64,000 nucleotides of DNA from Calditrichota bacterium (GCA_008501735.1 QQUF01000016.1:120682-184681); one strand, 5' to 3'. Counted from the first letter of the stretch, positions 26,633 through 35,383 are shown. Notes: generated from the letters alone by a model not told the origin. Translations and numbers: made by a program.

Positions 26633-26707
26633 CGGGACATAGCGCAGCTCGGTTAGCGCGCCTGCCTTGGGAGCAGGAGGTCGCAGGTTCAAATCCTGCT
26701 GTCCCGA
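26633..26707 (+). tRNA. tRNA-Pro(TGG)
   Basis: A 75-base tRNA: acceptor CGGGACA/TGTCCCG, anticodon stem CCTGC/GCAGG with loop CTTGGGA (anticodon TGG), T loop TTCAAAT, and the C1-G72 pair expected for tRNA-Pro. Confidence 0.95.
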
Positions 26708-26717
26708 TTTTTTTAGA

Positions 26718-26791
26718 GCACCGATAGCTCAACTGGATAGAGCAACAGCCTTCTAAGTTGTAGGTTGAAGGTTCAAGTCCTTCTCGGTGTA
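26718..26791 (+). tRNA. tRNA-Arg(TCT)
   Basis: A 74-base tRNA: acceptor GCACCGA/TCGGTGT, anticodon stem ACAGC/GTTGT with loop CTTCTAA (anticodon TCT) and T loop TTCAAGT. Confidence 0.93.
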
Positions 26792-26797
26792 TCAAAC

Positions 26798-26871
26798 GGT
26801 GGTTGTAGCTCAGTTGGTAGAGCACCGGATTGTGGTTCCGGTCGTCGTGGGTTCAAATCCCATCATCCACC
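26798..26871 (+). tRNA. tRNA-His(GTG)
   Basis: Anticodon stem CCGGA/TCCGG with loop TTGTGGT (anticodon GTG) and T loop TTCAAAT. The extra G at -1 is encoded (26798) and can pair with discriminator C at 26871, as in most bacterial tRNA-His. The acceptor stem has one internal U-U mismatch. Confidence 0.93.
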
Positions 26872-26896
26872 CCTTTAAGAAAAGAAACTGTTTATT

Positions 26897-26968
26897 GGTG
26901 CCTTCGTCTAGTGGTTAGGACTCAGGGTTTTCATCTCTGCAACAGGGGTTCAATTCCCCTAGGCACTG
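26897..26968 (+). tRNA. tRNA-Glu(TTC)
   Basis: A 72-base tRNA: acceptor GGTGCCT/AGGCACT, anticodon stem CAGGG/CTCTG with loop TTTTCAT (anticodon TTC), T loop TTCAATT and discriminator G. Confidence 0.93.
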
Positions 26969-27011
26969 TTTTTTTCCTCATATTAAACCCTCCTTTATTT
27001 TAGCATAGCTT

Positions 27012-27039
27012 AAGGGGACCTTAACTGGTTCCCTTTTTT
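27012..27039 (+). terminator. Terminator of the tRNA-Pro-Arg-His-Glu cluster
   Basis: A 9-bp stem AAGGGGACC / GGTTCCCTT with one G-U pair and a 6-base loop is followed by a T-run. Confidence 0.7.
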
Positions 27040-27060
27040 AAAAGCTGATAAATTAGGTTT

Positions 27061-27095
27061 AAAAAGTGCAAGATTTTTCTTAGCACTTTTTTTTT
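27061..27095 (+). terminator. Second tandem terminator upstream of the BatD-like gene
   Basis: The stem AAAAAGTGC / GCACTTTTT, extended inside the loop by AAGA/TCTT, is followed by nine T. It insulates the next operon from tRNA transcription. Confidence 0.65.
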
Positions 27096-27166
27096 GACCT
27101 TAACTTTAATTATATTCACCAAACTTTTTGTTAACAGTAACTATCTAGAGAGTTTTCACATTACTT

Positions 27167-28156
27167 ATGAAAAATATTTTTACGATATTTTTGATTGCTT
27201 TTTGCACGATTTCGAGTGTATTCTCGCAAGATTTAAAGGTTAATGCTTTTGTCGATAAAAATGAGATTAAAATCGGTGAACCCATTGATTTTACTTTGGA
27301 AATTACTGCGAAAAATAACATCGAAATTGACTTCCCAGAATTTAAAAAAGTCATTGGTAAATTTGATGTTGTTGAACCTGCTAAAGTCATTTCCCAAGAA
27401 AACCAAGATGACGTTATAACGACTGTAAAATATAGACTCACTCGTTTTGAACTTGGAGAAGAAAAGATTCCGCCAATCAACGTTGATTTCAGAATCCCTT
27501 CTGACACTACTGTAAATTCGATTCAGTCAAGTGCAATTGCAATAAATGTTGTTTCTGTTTTGAATTCTGAGCAAGACAGAAAAATTGCTGACATTGAATC
27601 GCCTGTCGAATATCCTTTTGACTGGGTTCAACTGGGAATTTGGATTTTATTTGGTTTAGTTTTGATTGGAGTTGTTTACTGGATTTGGAAAAAGTTTTTT
27701 GCGAATAAGCCTAAGAAAGAAAAAGAGATTGAAGAAATAAAAGACACTCGTTCGCCTTGGCAAAAGGCAATGGAGTCTTTACAAAAAATGAAACGAGACG
27801 AACTTGCTCAAAAAGGTGATTTCAAAGTTTTCTACACTGAGTTGACAGATGTTTTCAGGAATTATCTTGGCGGAATTACTACAGTTGGAACTTTGGAAAT
27901 GACTTCTTCTGAACTTTTGGAGCTAACTGAAAAACTTAAAGTTCAAATGCAAATTTCTCAAAAGTTACATCAGTTTTTGATGTTTTCGGATTTGGTTAAA
28001 TTCGCAAAAGAAATACCGACCTTGACTCAAGCAGAAACTCACTACGAAGAAATGACCGAAATTATTAATTCAATAGAGCAGTTTTTGGTTGAACGTGAAA
28101 GAGCAAGAAAAGAAATTGAGCAAAGCAATTCTCAAACTAAGGAGAAAAGTTTTTGA
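27167..28156 (+). CDS. BatD-like membrane protein (oxygen-tolerance protein family)
   Basis: This 329-residue protein has a signal peptide (residues 1-20) and a periplasmic beta-rich domain (about 22-135, VNAFVDKNEIKIGEPIDFTLEIT, like the N-terminal repeat of BatD). A single helix (about 155-175) leads to a cytoplasmic helical domain (SPWQKAMESLQKMKRDELAQ, FYTELTDVFRNYLGG) resembling DUF4381-type tails. BatD normally works with MoxR and other Bat proteins in envelope stress or aerotolerance. Here no moxR or batA/B is present; instead its stop overlaps the start of a GldA-type ABC ATPase (TTGA), so it is coupled to that set. Confidence 0.72.
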   Translation: MKNIFTIFLIAFCTISSVFSQDLKVNAFVDKNEIKIGEPIDFTLEITAKNNIEIDFPEFKKVIGKFDVVEPAKVISQENQDDVITTVKYRLTRFELGEEKIPPINVDFRIPSDTTVNSIQSSAIAINVVSVLNSEQDRKIADIESPVEYPFDWVQLGIWILFGLVLIGVVYWIWKKFFANKPKKEKEIEEIKDTRSPWQKAMESLQKMKRDELAQKGDFKVFYTELTDVFRNYLGGITTVGTLEMTSSELLELTEKLKVQMQISQKLHQFLMFSDLVKFAKEIPTLTQAETHYEEMTEIINSIEQFLVERERARKEIEQSNSQTKEKSF

Positions 28157-29073
28157 TAGAGGTTAAAAATCTTTCAAAATTTTACGGAAAAAACAAAGCT
28201 GTTGAAGACTTAAGTTTTGAAATTCAAAAAGGTGAAATTGTTGGTTTCTTGGGTCCAAACGGAGCAGGAAAAACAACGACAATGCGAGTCTTGACTTGTT
28301 TTCACCCTGCGACAAGCGGTGAAGCAAGAGTCGCCGGATTCGATGTTTTCAAAGAAGCACAGAAAGTTAAAGAGAAAATCGGTTACTTGCCTGAAACTCC
28401 ACCTCTTTACAAGGAAATGAGAGTTAGAGATTACCTTACTTTTGTGGCAAAAATTAAAGGTGTTCCTTTTTCACAAGTCAAAAAAAATACTGACGAAGTG
28501 ATTGAAAAATGTGGTTTACAAACTTATGCGGATAGTTTGATTTTGAAACTTTCGAAAGGTTACAGGCAACGAGTCGGAATTGCTCAAGCACTCATTCACA
28601 AGCCCGAAATTTTGATTTTAGACGAACCGACTTCGGGGCTTGACCCTGCACAAATTATTGAAGTTAGAAATTTGATTAAGTCGTTGACAGGTGAACACAC
28701 AATTCTTCTTAGCACTCACATTTTACCCGAAGTTTCGATGACTTGCCAAAAGGTTGTAATCATTAATCGTGGTAAAATTGTTGCAAAAGATTCTTTGGAA
28801 AATCTTTCACAAAGTGGTGGGCTTTTTTATTCTTTGCAAATCGAAGGTGAACAAACTGATGCTTTGGTAAGTGATTTGCATAACCTTAAAGAAGTTTCAA
28901 GTGTAGATTTTATGAATAAAAACTCTCTGAAAATTGGACTCAAAGAGGACTTAAAAACCTCAATAAAAATTGCGAATCTCGTTTACAAAAACGGTCTTGA
29001 ACTTTCTGAACTCAAGAAAGAAACTTTGTCTTTAGAAGAAATTTTTGTCAAACTTGTTTTTGGCGATAACTAA
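28153..29073 (+). CDS. ABC transporter ATP-binding protein, GldA-type
   Basis: This 306-residue ABC ATPase has Walker A GPNGAGKTTT (residues 34-43), the signature LSKGYRQRVGIAQAL, Walker B ILILDEPTSGLDP, a switch His (STHILPE) and a ~85-residue C-terminal extension ending in SLEEIFVKLV, as in the gliding-associated GldA and other ABC-2 exporter ATPases. The TTG start overlaps the previous stop (TTGA) and is preceded by AAGGAG, which decides it. It should energise the permease and GldG-like protein that follow. The exported or remodelled substrate is unknown. Confidence 0.9.
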   Translation: MIEVKNLSKFYGKNKAVEDLSFEIQKGEIVGFLGPNGAGKTTTMRVLTCFHPATSGEARVAGFDVFKEAQKVKEKIGYLPETPPLYKEMRVRDYLTFVAKIKGVPFSQVKKNTDEVIEKCGLQTYADSLILKLSKGYRQRVGIAQALIHKPEILILDEPTSGLDPAQIIEVRNLIKSLTGEHTILLSTHILPEVSMTCQKVVIINRGKIVAKDSLENLSQSGGLFYSLQIEGEQTDALVSDLHNLKEVSSVDFMNKNSLKIGLKEDLKTSIKIANLVYKNGLELSELKKETLSLEEIFVKLVFGDN

Positions 29074-29080
29074 AAATTAA

Positions 29081-29095
29081 AGACCTATTAGGTCT
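29081..29095. repeat. Perfect 15-bp intra-operon palindrome
   Basis: AGACCTA-T-TAGGTCT is a perfect inverted repeat in the gap between the ATPase and permease genes. No T-run follows, so it is unlikely to terminate. It resembles the GACCTTTCAGG arm after enolase. Confidence 0.45.
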
Positions 29096-29116
29096 GAAAA
29101 AATATCAAAACTCAAA

Positions 29117-29887
29117 ATGATTAAAAATATTTACGTAATTTCTGCAAAAGAGGTGAAGTCATTTTTTTCTTCGCCGACGGCATTTGTCGTGATTGCACTT
29201 TTTCTTGTGCTTAGCGGTTACTTGTTTAATGGACTTTTGCACTCATTTTTCAAAGCGATGTCGCTTTCCAATCTTCCTGATTACAACTTCACTGTAAACA
29301 TTAACAGAATGTTACTTTCGCCTTTCATTCTGAATTTAAGTTTTGCGATTACTGTAATGCTTCCGATGTTGACAATGGGAAGTTTTGCAGAAGAGAAAAA
29401 ACTTAGCACTTTCGAACTACTTTTCACCTCTCCAATTTCGAGTTGGGAAATTGTTCTTGGCAAGTTTTTCGGGATTCTTAGCTTTTACTTGGTTGTTTTG
29501 CTAATCACTTTTTCCTACTCAGTTTACATTGGTTTTTATGGTGAAGTTGAACTTTTACCTGTTTTAGTTGGTTACTTAGGTTTGTTTTTGATGGGTGGAA
29601 CTTTGATTGCAATTGGAGTTTTCATTTCTTCTACAACTGAAAGCCAAGTCATCGCAGCGGTTGGAACTTTTGTTGTTTTCTTTTCGATGTGGCTTGTGAA
29701 AAGTGTTTCTTCGGCTTTCGGTGAAAATTGGGAAGAATTTTTACTTGCGATTTCGGTTGTTGACAATCTTTCTGCGTTTGCAAAAGGAATCGTTGAAACT
29801 AAGCACTTAGTCTTTTACTTGAGTGCGATTTTCTTCGGGCTTTTCTTGACAAAAACAACAATCGAATCGAAAAGGTGGAGAGATTAA
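29117..29887 (+). CDS. ABC-2 type permease, GldF-type
   Basis: This 256-residue integral membrane protein has six predicted helices. Conserved segments include VISAKEVKSFFSSPTAFVV at the start, MLTMGSFAEEKKLSTFELLFTSPISSWEIVLGKFFG near residue 90 (the GldF/ABC-2 hallmark), and a C-terminal FGLFLTKTTIESKRWRD. It should form the membrane channel with the GldA-type ATPase. The downstream GldG-type protein starts one base after its stop, so the set is one operon. Confidence 0.88.
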   Translation: MIKNIYVISAKEVKSFFSSPTAFVVIALFLVLSGYLFNGLLHSFFKAMSLSNLPDYNFTVNINRMLLSPFILNLSFAITVMLPMLTMGSFAEEKKLSTFELLFTSPISSWEIVLGKFFGILSFYLVVLLITFSYSVYIGFYGEVELLPVLVGYLGLFLMGGTLIAIGVFISSTTESQVIAAVGTFVVFFSMWLVKSVSSAFGENWEEFLLAISVVDNLSAFAKGIVETKHLVFYLSAIFFGLFLTKTTIESKRWRD

Positions 29888-29888
29888 A

Positions 29889-31409
29889 ATGTTAAAAAAA
29901 ATCGCTACTTTTTCAGCAGTTTTCGGACTTCTTCTACTCGCTTACGCCGGAATAGAATTTTCAATTTTGAATGTTTGGCAACCTCACGACACAATTTTAG
30001 CTGTCTCAGGAATTATCTTACTTTTGGTTTACCTTGTGGCAGATTTTAAAGAAATCATTTCAAGCTTTTCCAAACGTTCTTCTCAGTTGAACTTTAAAAC
30101 TTTATTCGGAATGGTTTTGGTTTTTGCACTTTTGATTGTAGTGAATTTCATTTCTGCACGCAGAAGTTTGAGGTTTGATTCAACTGCAAACCAAACAAAC
30201 AGCCTTAGTTACCAAACAATCCAAATCCTTAAAGGGTTGGAGCAGGAAATCAAAGTTTTCGGATTTTTCAAGTCTGACCAAAGCGACCAAATTCGTGATA
30301 TTTTTGGGATTTACGAAAATTACACCGACAAAATTACTTTCAAAGTTGTTGACCCTGACAAGGAAAATGCACTTGCTTCCGCTTACCAAGTTGAAAAATA
30401 TGGAACTGTAATTTTTGACGGTGGAGAACTAAAAGATTTTACAGCAAACATTTCTGAGCAGTCAATTACGAATGGAATCTTGAACGTTACGCGAAAGACT
30501 CGAAAAGGAATTTATTTTTCGGAAGGACACAAAGAGACTGACATTCATTCTGAAGAGAAAAAAGGTTACTCGAAAATTGCCACAAAACTTTACTTGCAAA
30601 GTTACGAACCGAAAAAGTTGATTCTTGCACAAACAGTTGAAGTTCCAAAAGATCTTTCAACTTTAGTAATCGTGAATCCAAAAATTGATTTTCTGGAAGG
30701 CGAAATTGAATTTCTGAAAAAGGTTTTAGTGGCACGAAAAAGTATTTGTGTTTTGGTTGAACCTGCAATAGAGCTTCCGCGGCTTTTCAGCTTTTTGCGA
30801 GAATGGGGAATTTTTATTCGTGATGATGTTGTCGTTGACCTTTCTCCTGCAAATCAAACTTACGGAGGCGACCCAACTTTACCACTTGTTGTGAATTACG
30901 CAAGTCACCCTATTACGAAAAAATTTGGAAAAATTTTGACAGTTTATCCGATTGCACGTTCTGTTGACACTTTGCAAACTACAAAACCTTTGTTCAAAAC
31001 AATTTTGGCTTCGACAAGCCCTGAGTCTTTTGGAGAGACAGATTTGGAAGACGGAAAAGTTAGGTTTGATCCTGAAAGTGACAAACAAGGTCCTTTAGGG
31101 ATTGCTGTTGTTTCGGAAGCAATTGTTAGCTTGGACTCACAAAGCCCGAAAGTTGTTGTCTTTGGTGACTCGGATTTTATCGATAATTTTTACCAAGATA
31201 AAACAGGAAACGCTGACTTCTTCTTGAACACAATTTCTTGGCTTGCAAGTGATGAAGACTTGATTTCAATTCGAGCAAATGAAGCAAACGAGACGAAACT
31301 TGTTATGACTCAAGGTGAAACAGTTGTAGAATTTATGCTTACAATTTTTATTCTTCCCGGATTCTTTTTCTTTCTCGGAATCATTGTTTACCTTAGAAGA
31401 AAAGAATAA
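29889..31409 (+). CDS. GldG-family auxiliary protein of an ABC transporter
   Basis: This 506-residue protein has N-terminal membrane helices (about 7-25, 35-52 and 70-90) and a long extracytoplasmic domain with the family motif LRFDSTANQTNSLSYQT near residue 98. A VVFGDSDFIDN motif sits near 420, and a C-terminal helix near 480-500 is followed by RRKE. The architecture is that of GldG, the partner of GldA and GldF in Bacteroidota. In gliding species the complex is needed for motility, but the family also occurs in non-gliders, where it may build or move surface material. In this operon it lies between the permease and the TPR lipoprotein. Confidence 0.88.
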   Translation: MLKKIATFSAVFGLLLLAYAGIEFSILNVWQPHDTILAVSGIILLLVYLVADFKEIISSFSKRSSQLNFKTLFGMVLVFALLIVVNFISARRSLRFDSTANQTNSLSYQTIQILKGLEQEIKVFGFFKSDQSDQIRDIFGIYENYTDKITFKVVDPDKENALASAYQVEKYGTVIFDGGELKDFTANISEQSITNGILNVTRKTRKGIYFSEGHKETDIHSEEKKGYSKIATKLYLQSYEPKKLILAQTVEVPKDLSTLVIVNPKIDFLEGEIEFLKKVLVARKSICVLVEPAIELPRLFSFLREWGIFIRDDVVVDLSPANQTYGGDPTLPLVVNYASHPITKKFGKILTVYPIARSVDTLQTTKPLFKTILASTSPESFGETDLEDGKVRFDPESDKQGPLGIAVVSEAIVSLDSQSPKVVVFGDSDFIDNFYQDKTGNADFFLNTISWLASDEDLISIRANEANETKLVMTQGETVVEFMLTIFILPGFFFFLGIIVYLRRKE

Positions 31410-31431
31410 TTCAAATTAAATGAGTTGAAAA

Positions 31432-32265
31432 ATGAAAACTTTAAAGAACTTTGCTTTACTCATACTAACGCTTTTTATCTTCTCTTGTGCTTCTGAAAGT
31501 GCAAATGATTTGGTAGGAATTGGAAATCATAACTACGAAAATAAAAATTATGACCAAGCAATTGAGACTTACAAAAAAGCACTTGAAATTGACCCAAATT
31601 CTGCTTTAGCTTTTTATGGTTTGGGAATTGCTTTTGCAGCAAAAGAAGAGTTTGACAAAGCAGTTGAAAATTACCAAAAATCAATTGAAATAAATCCGAA
31701 ACTTTATCAAAATTATTATGGGCTTGGAACTTCTTACTTTGAAAAAAGCAAGTTGGGCGAAGCGGAAAAAAATTATCAAAAATCAATTGAGCTAAACCCA
31801 AAACACGAAAGTTCCTATTTTAGTCTTGGGAAACTTTATGAGAAAAAAGGCGAACTTGAAAAAGCATCTGAAGTTTATGAAAATGCAATTGGAATTGCTC
31901 CTAAAAACTACAACATTTTAGTTAGCTACGGTGAATTGGCTTTAAGATTGAAAGATAATGAAAAAGCGATTTCAGTTTTCTCAACGTTGTTAGAGGAGAA
32001 TTCTGAGGAACCAATTTTACTTTACAAACTTGGCAATGCTTACCACAGTAAAGGCGAGTTTGGCAAGGCTGTAGAATTTTACGAAAAGACTCTTGGTTTT
32101 GACCCTGATTTCAAAAACGCTTATTTTGCTCTCGGAAATATTTTTGAATCTCAAGGTAAAAAAGAAGAAGCAATTTTGAATTTTGAAAAATATCTCCAGT
32201 TGAATCCACAGCAAACAGAAGCTCAAGTTGTCAGAACGAAGATTCACAAGTTGAAAGGAAATTAA
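31432..32265 (+). CDS. TPR-repeat lipoprotein
   Basis: This 277-residue protein has a signal peptide with lipobox (LFIFSCAS, Cys19). At least six tetratricopeptide repeats follow (YENKNYDQAIETYKKALEID, YEKKGELEKASEVYENAIGI, YHSKGEFGKAVEFYEKTLGF). It should be a membrane-anchored scaffold. Its position 22 bases after the GldG-type gene suggests that it works with that ABC complex, by analogy with lipoprotein partners of export machines. That role is inferred. Confidence 0.85.
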   Translation: MKTLKNFALLILTLFIFSCASESANDLVGIGNHNYENKNYDQAIETYKKALEIDPNSALAFYGLGIAFAAKEEFDKAVENYQKSIEINPKLYQNYYGLGTSYFEKSKLGEAEKNYQKSIELNPKHESSYFSLGKLYEKKGELEKASEVYENAIGIAPKNYNILVSYGELALRLKDNEKAISVFSTLLEENSEEPILLYKLGNAYHSKGEFGKAVEFYEKTLGFDPDFKNAYFALGNIFESQGKKEEAILNFEKYLQLNPQQTEAQVVRTKIHKLKGN

Positions 32266-32266
32266 A

Positions 32267-32479
32267 ATGCAAGTTTTTGAAAAGCATAAAAAGGACTTGA
32301 ATAAAATTGTTGATGAACTTCCTGAAGAAAAAATTATTGAGTTAGTGGATTTCGCCAAATTTTTGTTTGCAAACTATTCTACAAAGAATTCGCAAGTTGA
32401 TAAAAATGGATTAATTCTACAACAACAAGCACTTAAAAAGATTTGGGATAATCCGGAAGAGGATATTTATGAATTATAA
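32267..32479 (+). CDS. Antitoxin, DUF2281-like
   Basis: This 70-residue protein matches small antitoxins of the DUF2281 type: LNKIVDELPEEKIIELVDFAKFLF followed by the C-terminal tail IWDNPEEDIYEL, which is probably the toxin-binding part. It starts one base after the TPR gene stop and overlaps the MazF-type toxin gene by 11 bases. It is the cognate antitoxin and likely represses its own promoter, although no separate operator is visible. Confidence 0.8.
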   Translation: MQVFEKHKKDLNKIVDELPEEKIIELVDFAKFLFANYSTKNSQVDKNGLILQQQALKKIWDNPEEDIYEL

Positions 32480-32831
32480 TAAAGGTGATGTTGTCATTTT
32501 ACCTTTTCCGTTTGTTATTTCTAAAGGAATTCAGCAAAAAGCAAGACCTGCTTTAGTGGTTTCTAACCATTTAGTTAGGCGAAGGTTTGATGATTTAATT
32601 TTAGCCGGCATAACTTCGCAAAGAACAAATGAAGTTATTGAAACTGAAATGTTAATAAATGAAAAAGACTCTTATTTCAATGAGACAGGTTTATTAAAAA
32701 CATCTGTAATTAGATTTGAGTATTTAATGACGATACCAAAAACATTGGTGAGAAGAAGGTTAGGTCAAATCCCACAAAGTATTCTGAAAAAAATTGATGA
32801 GAAACTAAAACTTAGTTTAGGCTTGAATTGA
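32469..32831 (+). CDS. MazF/PemK-type toxin
   Basis: This 120-residue protein has the MazF fold: GDVVILPFPF near the start, QKARPALVVSN, ILAGITSQR and the conserved hydrophobic SH3-like strands ending in TSVIRFEYLMTIPKTLV. Family members are sequence-specific mRNA or tRNA endoribonucleases that stop translation. The antitoxin is encoded just upstream. Its TGA overlaps a TTG start of the next gene (TTGA), so the UPF0489 gene may depend on toxin translation. Confidence 0.88.
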   Translation: MNYNKGDVVILPFPFVISKGIQQKARPALVVSNHLVRRRFDDLILAGITSQRTNEVIETEMLINEKDSYFNETGLLKTSVIRFEYLMTIPKTLVRRRLGQIPQSILKKIDEKLKLSLGLN

Positions 32832-33559
32832 TTTTCCAAGAAAACTCCTTTTCAAATCTGACAATCCGTACAATCGGGCAGAAGGAAATCTACATTTTTG
32901 ACATTCATAATTTTGCCTTTCCGATTTGGGCTTTAGCTAAAGACTTTGAAAATCCGCCAGAACTTGTAACTCTTGACACTCACGCAGATACAAGAGAATT
33001 TCTTAACATTCATTTTCGGAAAAAATATCCGAATGCTTCTAACAAAGAAATTTTGGAATTACGTAAGAAGAGGCTTTTTGAAATTGATGTAAAAAATTAT
33101 GAGTCGGTTTTAAAAGGCACTTTGGAAATTGCAAACGACGAACACATTACCGCAGCACAAGAACTTGGGATAATTTCTACCGTTCATTCAATCAATCATT
33201 CTTTGCACGATTCTAAAGACGGTGAAATTAAATTTTATTGCAGCTTAAGAATACCTGCCGAAGATGTTTTGCCACACAACTTTAAGCCAAACAAGTGGTT
33301 TGTTGAGAATTGTTTGGAAGATGAATTTTTTGAAAAGATTGGCTTTAAAACTCCAGTGTCAAAATTCATTTTGGACATTGATTGTGATTACATCACGAAA
33401 GAAGAGGCACTTTGCCCCAAAAATATTGAAGTTTTTTCGGAATTAGTGAGAAAGTGTGAATTGATTACAATTGCAAGAGAGCCGAGTTTTTGCCAAAATG
33501 TTCGATCTGAGAAAATTGAGAAAAGACTTTTAGAAATTATTAGTGAGATTTTAGGATAA
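32828..33559 (+). CDS. UPF0489-family putative metal-dependent hydrolase
   Basis: This 243-residue protein has the motifs of UPF0489 (related to eukaryotic C5orf22): YIFDIHNFAFPIWALA near the start, LDTHADTRE near 55 (Asp-His-Asp pattern) and FILDIDCDYI near 170. These Asp/His clusters resemble the binuclear metal site of the arginase/deacetylase fold, so a metallohydrolase acting on a guanidino or amide group is a fair inference. No bacterial function is established. The TTG start overlaps the MazF stop, making a three-gene unit with the toxin-antitoxin pair. Confidence 0.75.
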   Translation: MIFQENSFSNLTIRTIGQKEIYIFDIHNFAFPIWALAKDFENPPELVTLDTHADTREFLNIHFRKKYPNASNKEILELRKKRLFEIDVKNYESVLKGTLEIANDEHITAAQELGIISTVHSINHSLHDSKDGEIKFYCSLRIPAEDVLPHNFKPNKWFVENCLEDEFFEKIGFKTPVSKFILDIDCDYITKEEALCPKNIEVFSELVRKCELITIAREPSFCQNVRSEKIEKRLLEIISEILG

Positions 33560-33641
33560 TAATTTATTTTTAAGAAATTTGAATCAAGATTAATTTGAGG
33601 GAGAAGTAAAAAAATCCCAAATTTAGACTTATGGAGTTTTT

Positions 33642-34130
33642 ATGAAACCTTTTATAAATTATAAATTATTAATTACCTATTTTCTATTTTCTTTAAACCT
33701 TTTGGCTTGTGGAGAAAGTGATAAAGATAATGAAATCATTGATTTGGATGATCCTAAAATTACTACAATACAAATAACCGGTGATTTATTCTTTTTGGGA
33801 GCCGATTCGGAAAATGTAGTGGTTTCAATAGATTCAACAGATGGAAGTTATATTTGTAACCTTAATAATGTAACAGATGTTACTGCAAGAATTCCTTATT
33901 TTATTTTTACTTCTGACGAGGCAAATGAAATTCCACTTTCTTGGGTTGAAATAGTTGCTACTGATGTTAGTGGAGTTAATTTCTCACCTAGCTTTTATAT
34001 AACATCTTCTACAGCAAATATTCAAAATAATGGAGAAGAAGGGAAATTAAGTTTGCAACTTAAAGTAACTGAATTAGGTGAAAAGATAAGAACATCTAAT
34101 AAAATAAAAGTAGTATTTAAAATAGATTAG
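33642..34130 (+). CDS. Small lipoprotein of unknown function
   Basis: This 162-residue protein has a signal peptide with lipobox (LLACG, Cys23) and then a beta-rich domain of about 110 residues. No family is recognised. The sequence reads as an Ig-like or beta-sandwich fold (ITTIQITGDLFFLGADSENVVVSIDST). It ends inside the last codons of the convergent PBP4-type gene (4-base overlap) and is preceded by a TGGAG-type ribosome site. Confidence 0.7.
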   Translation: MKPFINYKLLITYFLFSLNLLACGESDKDNEIIDLDDPKITTIQITGDLFFLGADSENVVVSIDSTDGSYICNLNNVTDVTARIPYFIFTSDEANEIPLSWVEIVATDVSGVNFSPSFYITSSTANIQNNGEEGKLSLQLKVTELGEKIRTSNKIKVVFKID

Positions 34131-35383
34131 TAATTCGCCCTGATTCCGCGTTTGAGTATTCTCACCATACTTTTTCGCAATTTTGCACCATATTTCTCCG
34201 GTAAGTAAAAGAAGAAGATTTGATTGTCAGGCAAGTAACCTGCAAGTGTTGTAACTCCATCGCTCGAAAGAGTTCCAGTTTTGCTTGGAACTCCGAAACT
34301 GCCTTTTGAGAGCAAGTATTTATATTTTTTGAAATGCACGAAGACTTCACAAACAGCTTTTGCTGAGGCTTTACTTTCGATTGAAATTCCCGAACCTTCT
34401 TCAAGAATTAAATCAACACCTTTTGATTCCCAAAACTCATTTAATTTCTCTGCTCCGATTGAAGCCTGAACTCCTGTGCAATCTTGGTAAGAAGCCATAA
34501 TGTTTAGTGAGTTGGCTATGACGTTGTTTGAGTATTTGAGCATAACTTCACACATTTCCTCAACCGTTTTTGAATTGAAATGAGAGTAGTGAAGTTCCAT
34601 TGATTCGGGTTTTGGAGTTTCTGCAACGACTTTGATTTTGACACCTTTTTTTTCCAAAAACATTTGTAAATAGTCGCCGAAGTAAACATTTCCTCTTTTG
34701 TAGTAATTCAAATTTACATTGTAAGTTCCATTACGGAAAGAGCGTAAGTAGCCATAAAGTTTGTTTGGGATTCGAGAGCTTTTGGTGCCGTAACGAAGAT
34801 TGTAAACGGCGATGTTTCTACCTCTTTTACGAAATTTTATAGAATTGAAATTGGCTTGAACAGGCAAAACCATTGCATTATACTGCAAGAATGTTTCCTT
34901 TGCCCCGGGTGGAATTCTTCGGTCGAAAAAATTTCCTTGAATCGTTTCATTTTGGACAATTTTCAGAGTGTCAATTTTGTCAGCTAAGTAAAGTTTTAAA
35001 GACCTTGCGAGAGTGTCTGCGATTGTTTTAATTTCTTCTGTTGTCAAAAAAGGGTCGTACTCACCAAGCACAACAAGATTTGATTTTTCCAAGTAAAATT
35101 GAGTTTGAGGTCTGTAATCTTTACCGAGCTTTTCAAGAACAAAGTAAGCCGAAGGGACTTTTGCAACAGAAGCCAATGGAACTTGTTCTTCCGCTTCGTG
35201 TCCGTGAATTAATTTTTCACTAGGACTGAAAACTGCGGCAGTTCCGCTATGTTCTTTCAAGTGATACTCAAATCGCTCCCAATTTTTATTTTTATAGAGT
35301 TTCTCTTCTTTAAGAGACTCGGCTTGGGAAATGGTAAAAGAAAAAGTTAGAAATAAAAGAATCAGTAAATTAGCAAAAGTCAT
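34127..35383 (-). CDS. dacB: D-alanyl-D-alanine carboxypeptidase, PBP4/S13 type
   Basis: This 418-residue protein has a signal peptide (residues 1-21) and the three penicillin-binding motifs: Ser72-x-x-Lys75 (ASVAKVPSA), the SxN-like YSNNVIANS near 290 and KTG in PSKTGTLSSDG near 375. This is the S13 family, which trims D-Ala from peptidoglycan stem peptides or cuts cross-links in the periplasm. The length is slightly shorter than Escherichia coli PBP4, as is normal in this lineage. It lies alone between the lipoprotein and the HerA gene. Confidence 0.88.
   Translation of the reverse strand: MTFANLLILLFLTFSFTISQAESLKEEKLYKNKNWERFEYHLKEHSGTAAVFSPSEKLIHGHEAEEQVPLASVAKVPSAYFVLEKLGKDYRPQTQFYLEKSNLVVLGEYDPFLTTEEIKTIADTLARSLKLYLADKIDTLKIVQNETIQGNFFDRRIPPGAKETFLQYNAMVLPVQANFNSIKFRKRGRNIAVYNLRYGTKSSRIPNKLYGYLRSFRNGTYNVNLNYYKRGNVYFGDYLQMFLEKKGVKIKVVAETPKPESMELHYSHFNSKTVEEMCEVMLKYSNNVIANSLNIMASYQDCTGVQASIGAEKLNEFWESKGVDLILEEGSGISIESKASAKAVCEVFVHFKKYKYLLSKGSFGVPSKTGTLSSDGVTTLAGYLPDNQIFFFYLPEKYGAKLRKSMVRILKRGIRANY

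Noticed and set aside
26583..26825. 80-residue minus-strand ORF with GFEPATSCSQGRRANRAALC
   Set aside because: It is antisense to the tRNA-Pro, Arg and His genes; such translated tRNA complements are a well-known false ORF type.
32828..33559. Arginase or agmatinase
   Set aside because: The Asp/His motifs are only similar in style; the overall sequence follows UPF0489, so no ureohydrolase activity is claimed.
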